Source of the DNA: Pseudogymnoascus destructans
Lineage: Eukaryota; Ascomycota; Leotiomycetes; Thelebolales; Thelebolaceae
Assembly (NCBI RefSeq): GCF_001641265.1
Contig: NW_020167527.1
Coordinates: forward strand, 1,178,001-1,242,000
Reading direction: 5' to 3'
DNA: 64,000 nucleotides
In this document: positions 1 to 10,671 of the stretch, one piece after another
Numbering within the stretch: the stretch's first letter is position 1
Layout of the letters: the number at the start of each line of letters is the position of its first letter
The notes under the pieces: generated by a model
The model's input: only the letters and a program-made list of their open reading frames with translations
Database searches by the model: none
Told to the model about the DNA's origin: nothing
Program-made: the position numbers and the translations under genes

Positions 1-202
1 CGTGCCTAGTGGACTCCTGGGAACTCACTCGAGTCCTCAGAGTCCTGGACTCTTAGGACTCTTCTCATCATCCTGCGAGTCCGTCACGTGATACTTTCGG
101 AACTACTATTCCCCGCTGCCCCTCCAGGTACCAGGGCCGGTCTCATGCGACCTCCCTCCTTCCTGTCCTGTAGTTGGCCAGCCTTCTTGTTCCGTCGTAA
201 CA
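1..202 (-). repeat. LTR2-family LTR fragment (U3 part), cut by window edge
   Basis: This stretch is nearly identical to the right part of the solo LTR at 62709-63183, including the GGACTC-rich cassette and the terminal TCCGTCGTAACA. It ends exactly where LTR1 sequence begins (ACAATACAGTAAATCGAC), so this LTR was inserted into an LTR1 copy. The left flank lies outside the window, so the target duplication cannot be checked. The minus orientation is inferred from the TATA box in complete family members. Confidence 0.8.
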
Positions 203-510
203 ACAATACAGTAAATCGACTATCACATACTTCCACGTCTTTTCCAAGCTTCCAAGCATTCATCTTGTTACTCCTTGTTTCTGAAAAGTCAGTGAGGTGT
301 TAACCTCTGACTTACCCCTGAGTTCCCAGACTCAACATTTGTTGCAACTTGTCTGAACCACTTCAGTACATCACACACCTGATTGCTGCGTTGTGGAATA
401 GTCTAAGCTACGACCCTTTGGCTCTGTTTTCTAAGACAGTGTGTTGTCTTAGTAAATTCATCCCTTCCTTGGGTGGCTAGATTCTCACATCTGGTGCACC
501 CACCATTACA
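203..510 (+). repeat. LTR1 fragment, 3' part
   Basis: It matches the last third of the 936-bp LTRs of the complete element at 29019-35747, ending in CACCCACCATTACA. It is interrupted on its left side by the LTR2 copy. Confidence 0.85.
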
Positions 511-914
511 ACAAGAAGAGAAGATTTAATCTAAGAAGGACGAAGTGCGACTTAGATGGTAAGGTCCCTTCTCCTACTTTATAGTAATCATTATAGTAAC
601 TACGAAACAGCATGTAGGATGGTAACCATGCTTCTATCGTTCAACAATACCTTAGGATTAGAGAAGGTAGAGGAGTGTACACTGTCACGGTTCACCAAGG
701 CATATGGCGCCAGTTGGGTATTATGAATTAAACTCAATCTAGAGAAGAAAGGAAAGAGAAGAGGAGCACTCAAGAAGTGGCTCAATCTATATACAGCTAT
801 GTTGTTGTAGAGTGAATTCTCTTTAGCAAGACCAGTTCTGAGAATTCACTCCACAACTGAAAACTTTGCTCCAACCCCAGAAAGCTCCCCACACCCCTGA
901 ACCCCCACTCGAGC
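511..914. other. Non-coding, AT-rich, no gene seen
   Basis: No convincing reading frame or known repeat is visible. The segment TGAATTCTCTTTAGC...GAGAATTCACTCCAC near 810-855 is a short imperfect inverted repeat. It lies between LTR1 sequence and a decayed gag-like relic and may be that element's LTR or leader. Confidence 0.4.
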
Positions 915-1725
915 TGCAAGGCGCACTTGATATCATAACATACACGGTTTAGGATGACAACAACAAGGCTTGGGAAATTAAAGATGAGGCTAAAAAAGTT
1001 GCCTAGGAAGCTATGTAGAGAGCTAACGAATTGGCTAATGGTATTAGAATCAATGAGATTAAGAAGGTCTAGCTAGAAGTAGAGATCTAGACTAAAGCCT
1101 CAACTAAGGTATAATTAGCTACACTATTAGGGGACTACTACTAATATAGACACAGAGAGTAGAGGAGCTTGCCTTTACCATTTGGCGCTATAAATGGTCG
1201 ACGGCATACAAGTCAACTCTAAAGCTTATGAACAAAGTGAATATAGACCCTAACTTCCTTAAGAACCTTCCTCTAGCAATTGATAAGGAGACTAGGTAAG
1301 AGTCACTATAGTAATCATTATAGTAATCAGCTAACACGCATGTACAGAATATACTATAAGAAGACTCCCCCTCACCTCTACTTCACAAAGCTTTAATTGG
1401 CCGTCTAGAGAAACTTTACGTCATAGAACTTTAAGGATGGCTAGGTCTTCTCCCTAGCCCTGCTAAGTGGTATCCTAAACACTACCTAGTATGGATTTCA
1501 ATTGGATTTAGATGCTACTAGTGCATTTAAGGCTTGGGAAATGTTAAGGGAGGAAGCTGAACTAGTAGACTTCAAATGGATTCTCCCATCCAAGGATAGA
1601 TTGTTCCTGTTACTACTAACGAAGGAGTCTAAGGAGTTTCTTGCCTAGTTCTATAGTATGTAGATTAGGTACTACTTTTAGAACAGTCTAGTTAGCTTAA
1701 TACACTACTCTACACTATACTCCTT
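915..1725 (+). pseudogene. Decayed retrotransposon gag-like ORF with many TAG stops
   Basis: Reading through stops gives long protein-like stretches (for example DDNNKAWEIKDEAKKVA and YGFQLDLDATSAFKAWEM) in a changing frame. The interrupting codons are mostly TAG, with some TAA, at places where CAG, CAA or TGG would keep the protein sensible. That is the pattern left by C-to-T changes at CpA, as in RIP. The length, the charged helical composition and the position beside LTR pieces suggest Gag of an LTR element, but no zinc knuckle or protease is visible, so the family is not assigned. Confidence 0.5.
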
Positions 1726-2211
1726 AGTTTACCATAAATATTACTATAATTGGCTCTTATTCTCAAAGGCCTATATTATTGAAACCTACAATAAAAATAT
1801 ACTCTACAAGCAATCTAAAATATTCTAAAGATGTAAATTCAAGTGAACAGAGAGGTACGTACAGAATAGATATATGCCTTGAGAAATATTAAGCAGTTTT
1901 ATTTTCTTTAAAATAATATAATCTTGATATATTCAAATATCTTGTCTTAAGTTCACTAATACATGCACATACCTATAGTGATGTATTTTCTCTCAATGAT
2001 CTTTAATTAAGCAACATAACACTGAAGGTTGAGTCCTCTTAACAACTAACTACTAAATTGTCACGAGTAGCCTCACGTGCAGGACCTGTCACGTGCGCTA
2101 TAGTGCCAAGGTGGAGGGTCTTCCCTCGGTACCCTGCACAAGAACGTATATAGTAGGAACGCGGCCCTTAATCAGAAGGGCAGCATTCAGTCTTCGTATC
2201 AATAGAGAGCT
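1726..2211. other. AT-rich relic plus a CACGTG-bearing LTR-like piece
   Basis: 1726-2030 is AT-rich with nothing recognisable. About 2076-2211 carries two TCACGTG boxes followed by a TATATAG-like sequence (CGTATATAGTAGG), which looks like the promoter part of another LTR. It is cut by LTR1 sequence at 2212. Confidence 0.35.
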
Positions 2212-3219
2212 CCATAGAACCATCTCTTAGGTTCCTAGCCTATAGGAAGTGAAAGGAGGTCCAATGCCATACTGACATTCGTTGCACTCAGTTTGCTATC
2301 AAACTCAAGAGCAAACTTAGAAATCTCCTCCTCAAACCTACAAAGTCACTATTTGCTACAACCCTCTATGATTCATTACACGTCATCGCTCCTTAGTTAC
2401 TGGGCTGATATTACCACAGAGCATATCTCTATAACCATCTATGATTCATTACACATCATCACTCCTTAGTTACTGGGCTAATACTACCACATGACATATC
2501 TCTACCAACTAGAGGCCTAGGAACATGAACGATAGCTCCAAAAGCTTCTACAACCCTCTATGATTCATTACACATCATCGCTCCTTAGTTATCCACAAGA
2601 TTGGTTAAGTTATGACATAATTTGTCTATAGGGGTACTCTTACCTTGGACTTCCTTTCACTTCCTATAGGCTAGAAACTTGAGAGATGGTTCTATGGGAT
2701 TCTCTTACGTTGACTACAGTTACCAAGCCTGGTTAGCCATAGAAAGTCTTGGAAAATGAGAGAACTACACTCATTTAGCATAAATAGCCTTTCCTTAAGA
2801 AATGGCAAGCAGACAATACAGTAAATTGACTATCACATACTTCTACGTCTTTTCCAAGCTTCCAAGCATTGATCTTGTTATTCCTTGTTTCAGAAAAGTC
2901 AGTGAGGTGCTAACCTCTGACTTACCCCTGAGTTCTCAGACTCAACATCTGTTACAACTTGTTTAAACCACTCCACTACATCATACACTTGATTGCTGCG
3001 TTGTGGAATAGTCTAAGCTACAACCCTTTTGCTCTGTTTCCTAAGACAGTGTGTTGTCTTAGTAAAATCATCCCTTCCCTTGGGTGGCTAGATTCTCACA
3101 TCTGGTGCACCCACCATTACATCCAAGGTCAGAGTACGCCTATAGACAAATTATGTCATAACTTAACCAATCTTGTGGGTAACTAAGGAGCGATGACGTG
3201 TAATGAATCATAGAGGGTT
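2212..3219 (-). repeat. Old LTR1 fragment, split by a younger solo LTR1
   Basis: 2212-2264 (CCATAGAACCATCTC...) and 3122-3219 (TCCAAGGTCAGAG...) are consecutive pieces of one LTR1 in reverse orientation. A second LTR1 in plus orientation (2265-3121) sits between them. Both outer ends are truncated. Confidence 0.8.
2265..3121 (+). mobile_element. Solo LTR1 inserted in another LTR1, TSD TCCAA
   Basis: It starts TGCCATACTGACATTC and ends CACCCACCATTACA, the two ends of LTR1. It is flanked by TCCAA at 2260-2264 and 3122-3126, the 5-bp duplication expected for a Ty3/gypsy integrase. At 857 bp it is slightly shorter than the young 936-bp LTR and differs at many positions, so it belongs to an older subfamily. 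Confidence 0.9.
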
Positions 3220-3749
3220 CCATGTTGTTTAGTGGCAGTTGGCATAATTCACAGAAGCCTCTGCCTTTGTTGTGAGGGGCAAGTAGAGAAGTAAACGAAT
3301 ACTCCGTAGAGAGCAGAATATTGCATTGCCCAGCCCCCTCGGGGCCGCCGATTGATTTGGCCCCCAGGTCTCGGAACCAGATCAGACTGTTCCTGCTCGC
3401 CCCCACCTCCGGTCCGTAGTGGAAGATGAGAGACGTCACGTGCGGGCTGGTAAGGCCAGCCCCCTTCTTTAGGCTCTCCATCGTCTTCAGAGGCCCCGGC
3501 ACCGACCTCGCGAGCGCCTTCGACGACCGTAAAACAATAGTGAGAATAGAATTTTATAAGCTTTAACTACAGGTAGGAAGCCTTTGCTGGGTGAGTCGAT
3601 CCGGGGGATTTCAGGGATGATCGTCTGTAACGGAGAATTAATACCAGCATTGAAGTTTAACTTGCCGAAATTATAATTTTTGTTATTATTTTCAGTAACT
3701 ATGACAATATAGCCCCGAGTAATAAAGAAGTGTTTATTTTTCTTATAGT
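3220..3749. other. Unassigned unique sequence beside Fot1-like element
   Basis: No recognisable gene. A minus-strand frame covering about 3220-3500 (contains SLIFHYGPEVGASRN) has protein-like composition but no known motif, and its downstream end runs into LTR1 sequence. One TCACGTG box lies near 3435. Confidence 0.3.
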
Positions 3750-3751
3750 TA

Positions 3752-3797
3752 ACGTACATGTATAGCGAAAGCGCCAAACAAGCGAAAGCGCCAAAAT
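3752..3797. repeat. Terminal inverted repeat, left
   Basis: It pairs base for base with 5566-5611. The next bases differ (TA versus GA when read inward), which fixes the length at 46 bp. Confidence 0.92.
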
Positions 3798-3857
3798 TAT
3801 CTACCCTCACGACAAACATTGCGATAAATCTACCACAACATTAGAAATCAATTGAAA

Positions 3858-5513
3858 CTACTCGGAGTCCTCTTCCTCAGAGGTGTCTATTACAATCTGA
3901 CACGTGCGCGCATTGTGCCCAGTCTCACCACACTTGCCACAGCGACGGGCACGGGTTTCTTCCCTTGGCTTCCGACCACGGCTTGCCCTTATTTCCTGCT
4001 CTACCTGCTGCACAACATCCCTCTCATCCTGTAGCTCTTGCGCCCCTTGTTGACTAAGTGATCCTCCTTGCTGTAGTCGTGTTTTCCTAGCTCTCCGGCG
4101 CTTGCTTAGTACTTCATTTGCCTGTCGTAGGTTTTGGTTCTCTCCCTTTAGCAGTGCTAATTGATGCATTATTTGCGATGCACCCTTTGTAAACTGGTCA
4201 ACAGCTGCATAGATTGAGGTTGGAGAGCTATTTTGATGGCGTGAAATCCGAGTTTTAATAAATGTAGACTGTGACATAGCTTCAATTGGGTTGTTTGGTG
4301 TCTGAGAAACCCAAGGTTGAGCAGTACCTGGGCGGGAGCTTGGAGGCGTTGGTGTCCTTAACTTAAGATCAAGTGTAGATATCACTCTCTCAGGGTCAAA
4401 TGGAAGAAGCCCTGCCCCTCGGAACCCGCCTCAAATGTTACTTTCCGTCATTGTAGTGTTAAATGCAGCGTGGAAGGCAGGAAAGAAGTCATCCTTTGTA
4501 ATATGAGAAATATGAGCCTGCATCATATCTTCAATTTGCCGACCATAGGCCTGCTTTAACGGGCCGAAACAGCCAACATCAAGTGGCTGGAGTAGATGAG
4601 AAGAGTGAGCAGGCATACAAAGCGTAATAATGTTGTGTTCCTTGCAGTACTCCTCAAATTCATCTGAGTGGTGGCTCTCATGACCATCAAGGACTAACAA
4701 GCGATAACCACCAACACTCCGGGCCTTTGTATGCTTCTCAAAGTGCTGAATCCAATCCATGCCTCTCTCGTTTGTAGTCCAGCCATTTTCAGTAACAGAA
4801 ATCACCCAATCGCTTGAAAATCCACTATTCTCATACCAAGATGTAAGGTGGTTTTTGCCTGCAACAATGATAAATGGTGGTACTGCCCAACCTTGAGAAC
4901 TAACGCCTTGGATTACTGTAACCCATTCCCGATTACCAGGCTGTACCTTCTTTGCTTTTGCCCGCCCGTCTGAGCTTGTTACAACCATAGCAGTTGAGAT
5001 AACGCCCATCATAAACCCAGTCTCATCAAAGTTGTAGATATCTGCTTCATCGATACCATATTTCGCAATTGTGTTACGCACAAGCTCAAACCAGCCATTA
5101 ATAACTTCTGGATCTTCGCACTTAGCCCTCTGGTAGTCGTATTTGCGCTGAAAGCGTGTCTGGAGCTCTACACGCTGCTTAACAAAGTTTGAAGCCCAAC
5201 GCGACCCAACGCGTGACGCGTCGCGTGTTGCAAGTAGTCGACTTGCCATATCTTCAACAACAGACAGCCGAGGAGGAAACCCTTTGGCAGCTAGGTCGAG
5301 TATATAGTGAACAAGGACGGACTCCTCTAGGTTAGTTAATTTCCGTGAGTTGGCTTGGATATCGCGTCGTGAAGGTACACCTTCTAGACGACGACCTAGC
5401 TTGCGGTGGTCCACAGAATAGATCCTAGCAGCAACTCGAAGGCGTAACTTTGGGTCGCTTTGCATAGCCTGGATAGCTAGCACTAATTGGCTTTCATCGT
5501 TTTTATGGGGCAT
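3858..5513 (-). pseudogene. Fot1-like transposase with a single in-frame TGA
   Basis: The transposase would cut and paste the surrounding element. The frame starts at 5513 and stays open for 360 codons, reads TGA at 4431-4433, then continues in the same frame for about 190 codons to 3858. The DDE triad is visible: Asp163 in NFDETGF, Asp276 in LLVLDGHES and Asp312 in LLQPLDVGCFGPLK, a DD35D spacing. An N-terminal CENP-B/Tigger-type HTH region precedes it. The C-terminal part has a basic/coiled-coil stretch and a CCHC knuckle (CGKCGETGHNARTC). The stop sits in NI*GGFRGAGLLPFDPE, where an Arg codon CGA would fit, so it is probably one C-to-T change. Apart from this stop I see no frameshift. A GTG-start frame downstream of the stop is not a separate gene. 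Confidence 0.88.
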
Positions 5514-5565
5514 GTTTTGTTGTTGAGGAATTTAACATTTAGTTGGGGGGTTTGGTCACCGCATC

Positions 5566-5611
5566 ATTTTGGCGCTTTCGCTTGTTTGGCGCTTTCGCTA
5601 TACATGTACGT
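5566..5611. repeat. Terminal inverted repeat, right
   Basis: Exact reverse complement of 3752-3797, followed by the TA target duplication. Confidence 0.92.
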
Positions 5612-5613
5612 TA

Positions 5614-5963
5614 CTGTAAAATAGTGCCATTATGAACAGTCTCTTCGGATTTTTGGGCAGGAGGCAGTACTGGTGGGGTTCGCTCTGCCAAGAGCCGCGC
5701 GGGCCTTCCCGCGTTCATGGTTCGTGTCCAGGGCGTCTTATGTGGCTGAGCATGGGCTGGTTTTGGGGCACTGTGGCTTTAATACCAGAGTATGCTGTCC
5801 TTTCTAGACATTTTTCCGACGACAACGAAACAACAATCTCCCGAGGATAGTATTGGGAACACAACTTCGCACACCGATGATTCCTCGCTGCTAGAAGAGA
5901 CCTTAGTCGCGTTATTGACAAAAACGACATTGGAAGCTGCGATACCTGTAGCTGGGCGCAAAG
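5614..5963 (+). promoter_or_regulatory. Upstream region of KEX1
   Basis: This is the stretch between the Fot1-like element and the KEX1 start codon. No TATA box or other clear motif is seen. The transposon end lies only about 350 bp upstream of the coding start, so it may sit within the promoter. Confidence 0.35.
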
Positions 5964-7987
5964 ATGCGTCTCTCCTCGATGCCGTTTGGGGGGCTAGGGG
6001 GCACAGGTCTATCGATATGCGCGATTCTATCAATGCTGTCGCTGCCGTCAACAGCAGTAACAGCAAAGTCAGCTGGGGATTACTTTGTTCATTCGTTACC
6101 TGGGGCTCCAGAGGGCCCCTTATTGAAGATGCACGCAGGGTATGTCTCCCAAGGTGTCTGCCTACTTCGTTGCTAATTATTCGCCCTGCAGCTTTGTTGA
6201 AGTCGACCCAGAACACAATGGCAATCTATTCTTTTGGCATTACCAAAACCGACACATTGCGAATAGGCAGCGGACGGTGATATGGCTCAATGGTGGCCCA
6301 GGGTGCAGTTCTGAAGATGGCGCCTTGATGGAAATTGGCCCGTACAGACTTAAGGACGACTCGACTCTCGAATACAATGACGGATCTTGGGACGAGTTTG
6401 CAAATATTATGTTTGTCGATAACCCAGTGGGCACAGGGTTCAGTTATGCAGACACAGACAGTTATGTCCAAAGCCTGCAGGAAATGGCAGATCAGTTTAT
6501 TATTTTCCTGGAGAAGTGGTTCGTACTGTTCCCAGAGTACGAGCACGACGATGTAAGTTGATAACACTTTGCGACACTATTCAATGGGGCTTTGGGACTA
6601 ATAACAACAGCTATATATCGCTGGCGAGTCGTACGCCGGTCAGCACATCCCATACATCGCAAAGGCCATCATGGACCGCAACAAGAAGTCTCCGGTTCAC
6701 ACATGGATCCTTACAGGATTGCTCATCGGAAATGGCTGGATCTCTCCCGTCGACCAATATCCGGCGTACTTGTCATACGCATACAAATCAGGCCTCATAA
6801 CTGGAGGCACTGATGTCGCCAAACAAATCGAAAGCCAGCAGGCCATCTGCATTGAGGCCCTCGACAAGAATGACGGCGCAAACCGCATCGACACGATGCA
6901 ATGCGAGAAGATACTGCAGGAGATCCTGAGATTGACCCAGGTTAAGGGCGCGAACGGCGAGATGGAATGCGTGAACATGTACGATATTCGCCTGAAAGAC
7001 ACCTACCCAAGCTGTGGCATGAACTGGCCTCCGGACCTCAAGCATGTGGAGCCATACCTTGCTCGCCAAGACGTCCTCCAAGCACTTAATATGGGCGAGA
7101 TCCAGCAGCCCGCCTGGACCGAATGCAACAGCGTTGTTGGCAGTGCCATCCGCCTCAAGGATTCCAAGCCATCCTACCAGATTCTACCAGAAATCCTCGC
7201 TGAGGTTCCCATCGTCCTCTTCTCGGGCGAACAAGACCTGATCTGCAACCACGTTGGTACCGAGGATCTCATCAACAACATGGAATGGAACGGCGGCAAG
7301 GGCTTCGAAGTGTCACCCGGCACATGGGCACCCCGCCGCTCCTGGACCTTCGAGGGCGAGACTGCAGGCTTCTACCAGGAGGCGCGCAACCTCACCTACG
7401 TCCTCTTCCACAACAGCAGCCACATGGTTCCCTTCGACTACGCACGCCGCACGCGCGACATGCTCGACCGCTTCATGCAAGTCGACATTGCGAACATCGG
7501 CGGCAAGCCCACCGACAGCCGCATCGACGGCGAGAAAGGCCCCGAGACGAGCGTAGGCGCGCACCCGAACAGCACGCTCGCACAGGAGACGGAGAAGGAG
7601 AAGCTCAACGCGGCGAAGTGGAGCGCGTACTATAAGTCTGGCGAGGTGGCGCTGGTGGTTGTTGTTATTATGGCGGCGGCGTGGGGGTGGTATATTTGGC
7701 GCGACAGGAGGAAGCGGGCGGGGTATACGGGGTTGTTTGGCGGGTCGATAGGGGGGAGCTCGGAGAGGTTGAGGGGGGCGATGGGGTTGGAGAATTCGAG
7801 GCATAAGAGGGGGGATGTGGAGACGGGGAGTTTTGAGGATGAGGAGCTGGAGGAGCTGCATTTGAGGCCGCCGGGGGAGAGGCATGCTACTGATGAGGAG
7901 AGCTTTGAAATGGGGAGTGATAGTGAGGATGATGATGAGAGGGCCAATGGGAATGGCATGGATAAAGGGAAGGGGGTGGAGAAATGA
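5964..7987 (+). CDS. KEX1: Pheromone-processing carboxypeptidase KEX1
   Basis: This is a serine carboxypeptidase (S10) of the late Golgi that trims C-terminal Lys/Arg left by Kex2 cleavage. Three exons, 5964-6139, 6192-6552 and 6611-7987, joined by GT-AG introns of 52 and 58 bp, give 637 residues. Seen in order: a signal peptide in the first ~34 residues, the oxyanion-region motif WLNGGPGCSS (~90-100), catalytic Ser186 in GESYAG, Asp388 in SGEQDLICN and His450 in SSHMVPFDYARR. One transmembrane helix follows (VALVVVVIMAAAWGWYIW, ~525-543), then a basic stop-transfer and a cytosolic tail rich in Glu/Asp/Ser. Length and layout fit fungal Kex1. The start is chosen because it gives the signal peptide. 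The gene is convergent with SFM1. Confidence 0.95.
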
Positions 7988-9044
7988 CGAGGGCGAGTGT
8001 CCTTAGGGATGCCGAGTCGAATGTCCGAGCTACGAGTTTTTTTTTTATCTGTTATATGTCATAACGCGGAATGTACCACTACTTAGCATAGACTTTTCTT
8101 CAATGTGATATGATGAGATTCAAGGAAGAACATCGAAGAAAGTGTAGCCAGTGGAAAATACTTGGGGAAGAATGCGCCTCTCGCTACAAGACCAAGAACC
8201 CTCACAAGGAGAACTGCAGCCAAATGTAGGCGCTGCTCAGCAGATCGTCCGGCCGTTCGCAGCCCATGCGAGACTTTCGTAAGCGATTCCTGTTCCCACA
8301 GGAAACGTGGATATGTTCAATCGGGTCCGCTGGCGGTGGGATTCAGGACGACAGCGAGGGGAGGCGACAACGAGAAGGTAACGACAACGAGAAGCAACGA
8401 ACACGACAGGAACTAAGGCGGTGAAATATCCCAGGGCAAAATACTTGGCTTGGCTTTGAGCACACTGTCTGCGCGGTTGGCGTGGTTTCCTCAAACGCGA
8501 CGAATCGGATATTTCTCGGAAGGTGACTGATGGACTCTTTCGCCAGCTTTCCTGCCAGCCTTCCTTTATCTACGCCTGGAAGTCCACCCTCGGCGTCGGT
8601 TTGGCAGGTGAACTTCCTGGTGTCGGTGTTGGTAGTTGTATACTATTGCTGCTATATTGATTGGTATTTGGTGATCACGTCCTTCACGACATGCAATATG
8701 GGTGTGTGTGAGAAGTGGTAGCTGGGAGAATGCCTGGAGTACGGTTCTATAATATGTCTATCTGGCCGACCCTGTTCATATGTGCTGTGCTTGGACACTC
8801 GAGATAGCAGTTCAGTCCTCAACACAGATGACCCTCCGTGCCACTGAAGTCGCATCGGTTACGGTACCACATACACCGAGATTAGGCTTCCCCATGGTCT
8901 CCCATTGCCTCTCAACTACTCTCTCGGTTGATTGTGGCATCCGCACCTGATCCTTCTATAACCAATGAGGCCAACCTGGACAATAAAAGCAGGCACGTGC
9001 CTTGCAATATCTAGCTTAGAAATGGCGACATTGGATTATATAGC
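7988..9044. other. Intergenic region between convergent KEX1 and SFM1
   Basis: It holds the 3' ends of both genes. An 8-to-9-T run at about 8038-8046 lies in the likely KEX1 3' UTR. Open frames here lack protein-like composition. Nothing else is recognised. Confidence 0.5.
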
Positions 9045-9828
9045 TCAAAAGAGGTCCCCAAAGCCCTTTTCAGAATCTGCCTTGATCAAATCGATCATTC
9101 CCTGAACATGGTCAGCTAGGTCCAGTGATCCCGATGAAGGACAAGGCTGTCTCGACTTACCTCAGGCACCGTAATCTCTCCGTTCTTCCCTTTGACGTAG
9201 CGGAACGGCATTTCGACGCTCTCAACCCTGCTGACCTTGATTTCAGGGTTGTCTATCCATGGAATATCCTCCAGAGGAGCTGAGCAGCAATCAGAAATAG
9301 ACCTGATCAGCGTGTTAGCGAGCAGGACTTACTTCTATCTTGGGTAACGATTCTCGTCACCCTGACGGCGGTATCGGTAGTCATCTGCATAGCGCCCAAG
9401 CGGCGTCCTTCGAACCCTTTTTTTCTGAGCTCAGATGTCCGGTCTCTTGGCGGGTCGTCACCTGAAATAGTCAGTAACTATCAACTCCCACCGAAATATA
9501 AATGCAGCATACCGAGGATACCACCGAACAGGAACACATCAAAAATATCACCATCCTCAGGAGACAGCTCTTTCGTTGCAGAAGGATCCAGCAGACAAAC
9601 ACGGCTCTTCTCAGGGTACAGCTCCTCCACGCTCTGCGGCTTCGCCACAACCCCAGGGAGCGTTTTTAGTCGCTCTGGCAGTTCCAATGATGCTGGAACT
9701 GACGTAAGGAGGAAGGACGCGCCGTTCTCGTGGGACTCCTTGGCAATTGTCATATACTCCAACTCTGACCAAGCGCCGAGCTCATCGTCGAGGTGCTCGA
9801 CGACGTACGTCTTTCCTGTGGATGCCAT
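9045..9828 (-). CDS. SFM1: SPOUT-family protein arginine methyltransferase SFM1
   Basis: In yeast Sfm1 methylates an arginine of ribosomal protein Rps3; it is a SPOUT (trefoil-knot) enzyme of the former DUF431 family. Four exons on the minus strand, 9828-9513, 9461-9333, 9279-9161 and 9101-9045, are joined by GT-AG introns of 51, 53 and 59 bp and keep one frame for 206 residues, close to the yeast length. Diagnostic stretches are YVVEHLDDELGAWSELEY near the N-terminus, FLFGGILGDDPPRDRTSELR across the first junction, LGAMQMTTDTAVRVTRIV, PLEDIPWIDNPEI, and EMPFRYVKGKNGEITVPEGM across the last junction. The GGILGDDPPRDR region is the SAM-binding knot. Transcribed away from the endosulfine gene. 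Confidence 0.93.
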
Positions 9829-10671
9829 TGGCGCGCGTGTATACTTGCTCTGGTGTTTGGTTCCGAGGAAGATTCTATGCTACTATGCAATGGTTAGCCC
9901 CTGACAACGAATGGTGAAATCTTGTCTGTTCGAATGGGAAACCGGCATATGGAGAGATAAAATGCCTCTTACTCTTGATCCGGCGTGAAGCTAGAAGTAA
10001 TCCGTCCCGTTCCTGCTCCTATTTTCCCTCAAACTTGATGTAATCCCGCGTCAATGGGCTGTTCAATGAGCTTTTTTAGTATATCGGCAATTCGTCTCCA
10101 CTCCACACAATGATCCCGCCTGCCTCACCTCACCAGCCTCAGTGGCTGAATTTTCTCACCCCCATCAACCACCATCAACCACCCACTCCCAATCACTCCC
10201 AATCACTCCCAATCACTCCCAATCACTCCCAATCACTCCCAATCACTCCCAGTCACTCCCAGTCACTCCCAGTCACTCCCACCCACTCCCAGTCGACAGA
10301 GCCCAAACGTCTCGACTTTAACCCTTTAACCCTTTAACCCTTTAACCCTTTATCCTCATGCATAACGACCAAAGTCATACAAACCTCCACCTCGTTCATA
10401 TCCCCAAAACCCCATTTAATTCCCCGATAAAAGGGTTTCCGGTCACTTGAGCCAAATTCCATTGTGGCCGAGCGATTTGTTTGGACGGTCCATCATCATC
10501 GTCAACGACTCCACAACAACCGACAGGGAATCGAAGTGTCTCAACACTCAATCCAACTTACAAAACAACTTGGCCTGCAACAAAACAAGTAAACCGTTAT
10601 AAATACGTTTATCTGAACCCTTCGATATCCTCTGTTCCGATAAACCTCTACACAACGAACAAACCGCAGCC
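9829..10671. promoter_or_regulatory. Divergent promoter region of SFM1 and endosulfine gene
   Basis: It separates two divergently transcribed genes. It contains a 10-bp tandem repeat (10186-10290) and four tandem TTTAACCC units at about 10318-10350. An AAATACGTTTATC stretch lies close upstream of the endosulfine start. No single TATA box is assigned. Confidence 0.45.
10186..10290. repeat. Tandem repeat of AATCACTCCC/AGTCACTCCC, ~11 copies
   Basis: A 10-bp unit is repeated head to tail with a switch from AATCACTCCC to AGTCACTCCC half way. It lies about 400 bp upstream of the endosulfine start. Confidence 0.9.

Larger units (their letters stand above)
3752..5611 (-). mobile_element. Fot1-like (Tc1/mariner, pogo branch) DNA transposon
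   Basis: This is a 1860-bp element bounded by perfect 46-bp terminal inverted repeats (3752-3797 and 5566-5611; they start ACGTACATGTATAGCG). Each TIR holds a direct repeat of GCGAAAGCGCCAAA. The flanks are TA at 3750-3751 and 5612-5613, the dinucleotide target duplication of the superfamily. It carries a single transposase gene on the minus strand with one in-frame stop. The perfect TIRs argue for recent movement. Confidence 0.92.

Noticed and set aside
7285..7959. Several overlapping open frames on both strands within KEX1 exon 3
   Set aside because: GC-rich third positions of KEX1 keep other frames open; none has recognisable motifs.
10110..10337. ORF with SQSLPITPNH-type repeats
   Set aside because: Product of the 10-bp tandem array upstream of the endosulfine gene.
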